This document shows positions 14,956 to 18,696 of a DNA stretch of 18,696 nt, piece after piece. The translations under genes and the position numbers were made by a program. Source of the stretch: Desulfobacteraceae bacterium (GTDB lineage Bacteria > Desulfobacterota > Desulfobacteria > Desulfobacterales > SURF-15); assembly GCA_003599475.1 (NCBI GenBank), contig QZKK01000084.1:1-18696 (forward strand), read 5' to 3'. Positions within the stretch are counted from its first letter, which is position 1; each line of letters opens with the position of its first letter. The notes beneath the pieces are model-generated. The model had not been told where the DNA came from. It was given only the letters and a program-made list of their open reading frames with translations, and did no database searches.

Positions 14956-17091
14956 TTACTCCGACCTTGACCGATCCAGAAGCCCCGCGATGTCCAAGAT
15001 CAACCCGATCCTTCCATCTCCCAGGATGGCACCTCCTGCGACCCCCTCGATTCCCTTCATGGTCTCTCCCAGGCTTTTGATGACGATTTCCTCCTGCCCG
15101 AGCAGCTCGTCCAGCAGCAGCCCCGCTCTTTGTCCGTTGTTTTCGACCACGGCGACAAGTCCCTCCCACGGGGAGCTCAGGTCGCTTTTAACCCCGAACA
15201 AACGGTCGAGCCGGATCAGGGGAATCAGGCTCCCCCGAGCCATGATCAGTTCCCCCCTTCCATGGACCGTGTGATAGTCCTTTCTCTCCGGCTGAAAGGA
15301 TTCTACGATCGAAAGAGTGGGTATGATATATCTCTCCTGTCCGACCCTGACCCGCATGCCGTCGATGATGGCAAGTGTCAGGGGCAGGGTGATGATCATT
15401 CTGCACCCTTGTCCTGAAACCGAATGAATGCCGATGCGCCCCCGAAGCTTCTCGATTCGTCTCTTTACAACGTCCATTCCGACTCCCCGGCCGGATAGAT
15501 CGGTTATTTCCGCTGCCGTCGAGAGTCCGGGTTGAAAGATCAGATTGAAGATTTCCGCTTCGGTCAGATCGACCTCCTTTTTAACCAGGCCGGCCGCAAA
15601 CGCCTTTTGAAGCACCCGCTGCCGATCGATTCCCCGGCCGTCATCGGAGATTTCGATCACGATATGCCCGCCGCTGTGATAAGCCCGGAGTCGAACGGCT
15701 CCCTGTTCGGGTTTGCCCGCTGCTTTTCGCTCCTCTGGGGTTTCAATCCCATGATCGACGGAATTGCGAATCATGTGGACCAGCGGCTCATAGAGTTCTT
15801 CGACCAGATTTCGATCGATTTCGGTCTCTTCTCCGGACATTTCCAACCGGATTCTTTTGCCGGAGTTCTTGGCAAGATCCCGGATCAAGCGCAGCATCTT
15901 TTGGAATGTGCTTCGGATGGGAACCATGCGCAAGGACATGGCGGTCTTTTGCAGGCTGGAGACGATCTGGGTGATGCGGCCGAGATTCCGGATGAACGGG
16001 TGATCCGTGATCGTGGTCAAAACACTGCTTTGCCGCAGCATGGAATGGGAGATCACCAGTTCTCCGGTCAAATCCACCAGGCTGTCCAGCTTCAGGGTGT
16101 CGACTTTGACCTGAAAATCGGAGGAGCGGCCTCCCTGTTTTTGATCGCGCAGCGCTCTGATGACGTCCTTTGTTTTCGCAAGCTTCTGGTCCACCAGAAT
16201 GCTGCCGAGTCTTTTTTCCGGCTCCCCTTTCTGGCTCTCGAGCCCTCTTTGCAGATTTCCTTCATCGAGGAGGCCTTCTTCGACGAGCATCTCTCCAAGC
16301 CGCCTGTTTTCAGACTTTTCATGACGCAGAACTTCTTCGATGCTTTCGATGAGGGAATCGACGGCTACATGACCCTCAAAATCCGTCCCCCCGGAACCGA
16401 TCGCCAGCTCCACACAGTCGATCAGCCGTTTGAACGTGTCTACCGATTCGAGAATGACGTCGGTGATCCGGTCGTTTATCCGAATTTCCCCCTCCCGCAC
16501 GGAATCGAGAAGATTTTCGGTGGCATGGGAGAGACGGTTTATCTTCCGGAGGTTTAAAAAGCCGGAGACTCCCTTGATGGTGTGGAACGCCCTGAAGATG
16601 GAATGAATGGTCTCCCGATTCTGGGGATCCTGCTCAAGGTCAAGGAGGTTGAGTTCGATCCTGTTCAGATTGTCAAACGATTCGACCACGAAGTCCCTGA
16701 GAGTTTCGATGTCTTCGCGGGAGGCTTCTTCCTTGCGCCCGACCGCTTCCGTCGTTTCCGGGCCCGCAAGCTTTTCCAGAATCGGCTTCGGGTCGGAACG
16801 GGGCGGTTCTTTGACGGCCAGGCACCGGAGCATCTCCTGGAGCATCGAAACCCCTTCCTCCAAGGGGTTCAAATCGGTCACAGCCCCTAAAACGAGCCGT
16901 TCCAGGTAGCTTCTGAGCCCCCCGCAGATCCTGGACACCGTCAAATTTCCGAGCGCATCCGCCTCCTTTTCAAAAACCGACAAGTCATTCAGCAGCAGTC
17001 CCATCGCCGGGATGTTCCCTTCTTCCAGGGTGACCAGGTGCATGGCGATCCTTTCCAGGCTGCCGCTGACCTGTTTGATGACCCCCTCCAT
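14956..17091 (-). CDS. cheA: Chemotaxis-type histidine kinase CheA with atypical central motif repeats
   Basis: CheA is the central kinase of chemosensory arrays; it autophosphorylates on an HPt histidine and passes phosphate to receivers. Over 711 residues: a helical N-terminal region (1-110) without an HPt signature; HPt with H170 in AFHTIKG (about 125-232); two 24-residue RLG..LV...L....L...L..Q-like motifs at 264-287 and 294-317 in place of the usual CheY-binding P2 domain; dimerisation domain (about 325-395); ATPase with N-box HMIRNSVDHG (N443, H447), DDGRGID at 483-489 and GRGVGMD at 534-540; and a C-terminal CheW-like domain (about 570-705). All kinase motifs are intact. GGAG (17101-17104 on the complement) precedes the ATG by 9 bases. 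First gene of the cluster, 47 bases downstream of the predicted start site of a sigma54-like promoter. No cheW is nearby. Confidence 0.96.
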   Translation of the reverse strand: MEGVIKQVSGSLERIAMHLVTLEEGNIPAMGLLLNDLSVFEKEADALGNLTVSRICGGLRSYLERLVLGAVTDLNPLEEGVSMLQEMLRCLAVKEPPRSDPKPILEKLAGPETTEAVGRKEEASREDIETLRDFVVESFDNLNRIELNLLDLEQDPQNRETIHSIFRAFHTIKGVSGFLNLRKINRLSHATENLLDSVREGEIRINDRITDVILESVDTFKRLIDCVELAIGSGGTDFEGHVAVDSLIESIEEVLRHEKSENRRLGEMLVEEGLLDEGNLQRGLESQKGEPEKRLGSILVDQKLAKTKDVIRALRDQKQGGRSSDFQVKVDTLKLDSLVDLTGELVISHSMLRQSSVLTTITDHPFIRNLGRITQIVSSLQKTAMSLRMVPIRSTFQKMLRLIRDLAKNSGKRIRLEMSGEETEIDRNLVEELYEPLVHMIRNSVDHGIETPEERKAAGKPEQGAVRLRAYHSGGHIVIEISDDGRGIDRQRVLQKAFAAGLVKKEVDLTEAEIFNLIFQPGLSTAAEITDLSGRGVGMDVVKRRIEKLRGRIGIHSVSGQGCRMIITLPLTLAIIDGMRVRVGQERYIIPTLSIVESFQPERKDYHTVHGRGELIMARGSLIPLIRLDRLFGVKSDLSSPWEGLVAVVENNGQRAGLLLDELLGQEEIVIKSLGETMKGIEGVAGGAILGDGRIGLILDIAGLLDRSRSE

Positions 17092-17148
17092 CGTTGCGCG
17101 CTCCGATGCTTTGACTGCAGTTTTCTAAAATTTTTTTCCACGAGAGGA

Positions 17149-17164
17149 TGCAAGGAATATGCCG
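17149..17164 (-). promoter_or_regulatory. Putative sigma54 (-24/-12) promoter of cheA
   Basis: Read on the - strand the site is CGGCATATTCCTTGCA. It matches the sigma54 consensus TGGCAC-N5-TTGCA at GGCA of the -24 element and at all of TTGCA, with the invariant GG and GC 12 bases apart (first base to first base). The predicted start site near 17138 leaves a leader of about 47 bases to cheA. The cluster ends with a sigma54 activator, which makes autoregulation plausible but unproven. A chance match cannot be excluded from sequence alone. Confidence 0.4.
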
Positions 17165-17178
17165 CTGTCTGAAGGGAA

Positions 17179-17220
17179 TCGTTGCACGTTGAAGTCGTTG
17201 CACGTTGAAGTCGTTGTACG
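17179..17220 (+). repeat. 16-bp tandem repeat (2.6 copies) built of CGTTGNA heptamers
   Basis: The unit TCGTTGCACGTTGAAG is present twice perfectly, then as a 10-base partial copy with one change (TCGTTGTACG). Each unit is two heptamers (CGTTGCA, CGTTGAA) plus a GT spacer. It starts 15 bases upstream of the predicted -24 element of the cheA promoter, so it could be a protein-binding site or simply a member of the dispersed CGTTNNN repeat family. Confidence 0.8.
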
Positions 17221-17234
17221 GAAGACACAAGATT

Positions 17235-17283
17235 AAATTCCAAATCACAAGCATCAAATTCCAAACAATATTCAATATTCAAA
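17235..17283 (+). repeat. Heptamer array (left arm), seven AT-rich units
   Basis: Seven 7-base units in one register, five of which begin AA: AAATTCC occurs twice, with AAATCAC, AAGCATC and AAACAAT. The last two are ATTCAAT and ATTCAAA. The same vocabulary occurs inverted at 17470-17532. Confidence 0.75.
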
Positions 17284-17288
17284 AACCC

Positions 17289-17433
17289 AATAATGATGTT
17301 CTCGCAAAAAGTCGAGAATTCGCTTTTATCGTCATTCCGGCGAAAGCCGGAATCCAGTGTTTTCAATAGCTTCTGGACTCCGGCTTTCGCCGGAGTGACG
17401 CGTTTTGGACTTTTTACGAGTTCATCAATAATC
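17289..17433. repeat. REP/MITE-like palindromic element with paired GAAA-loop hairpins
   Basis: A 145-base imperfect palindrome. The inner arms (17330-17357 and 17373-17400) are inverted copies matching at 26 of 28 positions around a 15-base centre. Each inner arm contains its own perfect 8-bp hairpin: ATTCCGGC-GAAA-GCCGGAAT at 17334-17353, and ACTCCGGC-TTTC-GCCGGAGT at 17377-17396 (GAAA loop on the other strand). The outer arms (17289-17313 and 17409-17433) match at 20 of 25 positions and share the core CTCG.AAAAAGTC. No transposase lies in the window, so if mobile it is non-autonomous. From memory, GTCATTCCGGCGAAAGCCGG-type elements are widespread in environmental Proteobacteria-like genomes. 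Confidence 0.8.
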
Positions 17434-17469
17434 AGTTAACAGGATTTTCGTTTGGTTTGGTTTATTTGA

Positions 17470-17532
17470 ATATTTCTTCAATTGATTATTTCGTCTTATT
17501 GTTTGAAATTTGATGCTTGGAATTTGTGATTT
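17470..17532 (-). repeat. Heptamer array (right arm, inverted), nine units
   Basis: Read on the - strand from 17532, nine successive 7-base units follow, eight of which begin with AA, including AAATCAC, AAATTCC, AAGCATC, AAATTTC and AAACAAT. The order matches the left array except for one additional AAATTCC unit and one T/C change, that is, a whole-unit insertion or deletion. Confidence 0.75.
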
Positions 17533-17572
17533 CTCCCTCTCTCCCTCTTTCCATCTTTCCATCTTTCCTTCT
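17533..17572 (+). repeat. Octamer array, five units, ending in the permease stop codon
   Basis: Five contiguous 8-base units in exact register: CTCCCTCT twice, TTCCATCT twice, TTCCTTCT once. The strand is pure pyrimidine except for two A bases. Its last bases overlap the permease stop codon (17571-17573 on the complement), so the array begins immediately at the 3' end of that gene. Confidence 0.8.
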
Positions 17573-18696
17573 ACTCCATGTCCTCTGCCGCCTGCTCTTT
17601 GCCTTCTCTCAACAGGCGTTTGTACCCGATGGCGAGCGGAAAATAGGTTGCCGAAAGGCACGCCGCCGCTGCGCATGAGAATCCGATGAAGGCCCATGCC
17701 CATTCGTGTGGCGCCGGATTCCGCTTCTGTATGCCTGCGGCAACGAGGTTGTAAACCGGATAGGCCTCTGAAACGATGACGATGACGATCAATCCTGCAG
17801 CAAGCAGCATATACAGCAGCCCTCCGTAACCGGTAACGGCCTGGGCCGGGTTTTCGGATCGGAAATCGGGATAAACGGCTCCGATTCCGACGGCAAGAGC
17901 GATTACCCCGGGAACCAGGAACAAGATGGTTGCCGTCGATAGAATCATCATCGGCAGTGTGACGCGAAGCAGTAGATTGGTGGCGATGATGAGGCATTCG
18001 GTTAAGACGAGAGATGGCAAAAAGTAGATCAAAAACTTGATCAGAAGAAAAGTTTTCAATGAGACCGGGGCCGCTCGCACGATCCAGAAGGCTTCCCCCT
18101 CCATCGCCACCGCCGGAAACGCAAATCGTGCCGCCATCGCGGACAAAACGAATGCGGCCAGTCCGATGTTTAGAAAAGAAATCAGGTTCTGCAGATAGAC
18201 CGTCCGAATGGGTGCCCTTTCGATGGGAAGCACTTTGATATTGTAAATATAAATAAAAAAAAGGGCTGCAATCAGGAAAAGCTGGGACCATTGGGTTTGA
18301 TCCCGCAGGAAGGTTCTTATCTCCTTTACGGCAAATGCCCGGGCGGGCCCCCGGTGGAAGAGCTTTTCGATGCCACGGGGAGATCGGATCGGATTCGATC
18401 CGGCCTGCTTCGCCCGGATCCGGTTCGACCGCGTTCTTTTCATTCGTACGGAAGCCGTCTGCGATTTCGACATGCCCCTAAAGTAGATTTTTTCCGCCAA
18501 AAGGATAACCGCACAGACGAGGGTCATGGCAAAGCAGAAGGACATGAATCCATGATAGAGGGAGGAAACGAAATCTCCGGACAGGGATGCTTTCAGACTG
18601 TCAAACGCCCATGTGCTCGGTAGAAACGGGGATGCGGGGGCATCGAGTGCCTTTAAATAGGAGAGGGCGGTCATGAAGGCCTCCGGGTCGGCCAGG
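17571..18696 (-). CDS. Putative ABC-2-type transporter permease, 5'-truncated
   Basis: A polytopic inner-membrane protein. The frame is open to the window edge (LADPEAF precedes the first Met at 18674), so the start lies outside; about 374 residues are present, likely the C-terminal two-thirds of a protein of about 550. Numbering from the Met at 18674, hydrophobic segments lie at about 43-65, 131-150, 165-185, 210-235, 243-268, 280-310 and 330-350. A basic loop (about 66-120) precedes the segment RAFAVKEIRTFLRDQTQWSQLFLIAALFFIYIYN, which recalls a putative ABC permease family usually encoded beside an ATPase gene. The expected ATPase partner would be upstream, out of view. Substrate unknown. 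It is transcribed toward cheA but is separated from it by 479 repeat-rich bases, so it is probably a distinct unit. Confidence 0.7.
   Translation of the reverse strand, partial: LADPEAFMTALSYLKALDAPASPFLPSTWAFDSLKASLSGDFVSSLYHGFMSFCFAMTLVCAVILLAEKIYFRGMSKSQTASVRMKRTRSNRIRAKQAGSNPIRSPRGIEKLFHRGPARAFAVKEIRTFLRDQTQWSQLFLIAALFFIYIYNIKVLPIERAPIRTVYLQNLISFLNIGLAAFVLSAMAARFAFPAVAMEGEAFWIVRAAPVSLKTFLLIKFLIYFLPSLVLTECLIIATNLLLRVTLPMMILSTATILFLVPGVIALAVGIGAVYPDFRSENPAQAVTGYGGLLYMLLAAGLIVIVIVSEAYPVYNLVAAGIQKRNPAPHEWAWAFIGFSCAAAACLSATYFPLAIGYKRLLREGKEQAAEDME

Larger units (their letters stand above)
17092..17570. other. Repeat-rich intergenic region between permease gene and cheA
   Basis: A 479-base stretch with no credible gene; the short ORFs here run through repeats. 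From the cheA side it contains a sigma54-like promoter, a 16-base tandem repeat (17179-17220), a heptamer array (17235-17283), a REP/MITE-like palindrome (17289-17433), an inverted heptamer array (17470-17532) and an octamer array (17533-17572). It is clearly more AT-rich than its neighbours between about 17221 and 17330 and between 17430 and 17530. Confidence 0.85.

Noticed and set aside
15532..16557. Antisense open frame of 341 codons opposite cheA
   Set aside because: It mirrors the codon structure of cheA and has no family motifs.
16985..17366. Small - strand ORFs upstream of cheA
   Set aside because: They are read through heptamer arrays and the palindrome; peptides such as LDSGFRRND are typical spurious products of this repeat.

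Overview
The window looks like a chromosomal segment of a moderately GC-rich, Gram-negative bacterium, most likely a member of the Desulfobacterota (the former Deltaproteobacteria). This placement is an inference from gene content and style: a type II secretion operon with GspN, a PASTA protein coupled to rpe, NtrC-type regulation, and intergenic short repeats. No rRNA, tRNA, CRISPR array, transposase or phage gene was seen.

Region 1 (1-8176, + strand) is the distal part of a type II secretion system (T2SS) operon in the order gspK (5' truncated), gspL, gspM, gspN, gspC, gspD, gspE. Several genes overlap by 4 bases. The proteins are the pseudopilin tip (K), the inner-membrane platform (L, M, C), the accessory protein N, the outer-membrane secretin (D) and the cytoplasmic ATPase (E). 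The order is rotated relative to the textbook C-D-E-F...N operon, so the remaining core genes (gspF-J) presumably lie upstream of base 1. Region 2 (8184-9865, + strand) continues the same transcription direction with a membrane-anchored protein carrying three PASTA domains, then ribulose-phosphate 3-epimerase (rpe), whose first ATG overlaps the PASTA stop codon.

Region 3 (10002-17091, - strand) converges on region 2 and encodes a chemosensory-like phosphorelay. In transcription order it is cheA, cheD, cheB, a receiver-PAS-histidine kinase, and, after a 284-bp gap, an NtrC-type sigma54-dependent response regulator with an intact GAFTGA motif. No cheW, cheR, stand-alone cheY, chemoreceptor or flagellar gene lies in the window, so the output is more likely transcriptional than motility. 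The CheA carries two LG...LV...L...L..Q motifs, like those of the GspE/MshE N-terminal domain, where the CheY-binding P2 domain usually sits. A good sigma54-type -24/-12 match lies upstream of cheA.

Region 4 (17092-17570) is a 479-bp repeat-rich intergenic stretch. It contains two inverted heptanucleotide arrays around a REP/MITE-like palindrome with GAAA-loop hairpins, and then an octanucleotide array that runs into the stop codon of the next gene. Region 5 (17571-18696, - strand) is the C-terminal two-thirds or so of a putative ABC-2-type permease whose start lies beyond the window.

The most distinctive features are the unusual CheA-centred relay and a set of 7-nt (once 8-nt) short tandem arrays placed at gene ends and between genes.
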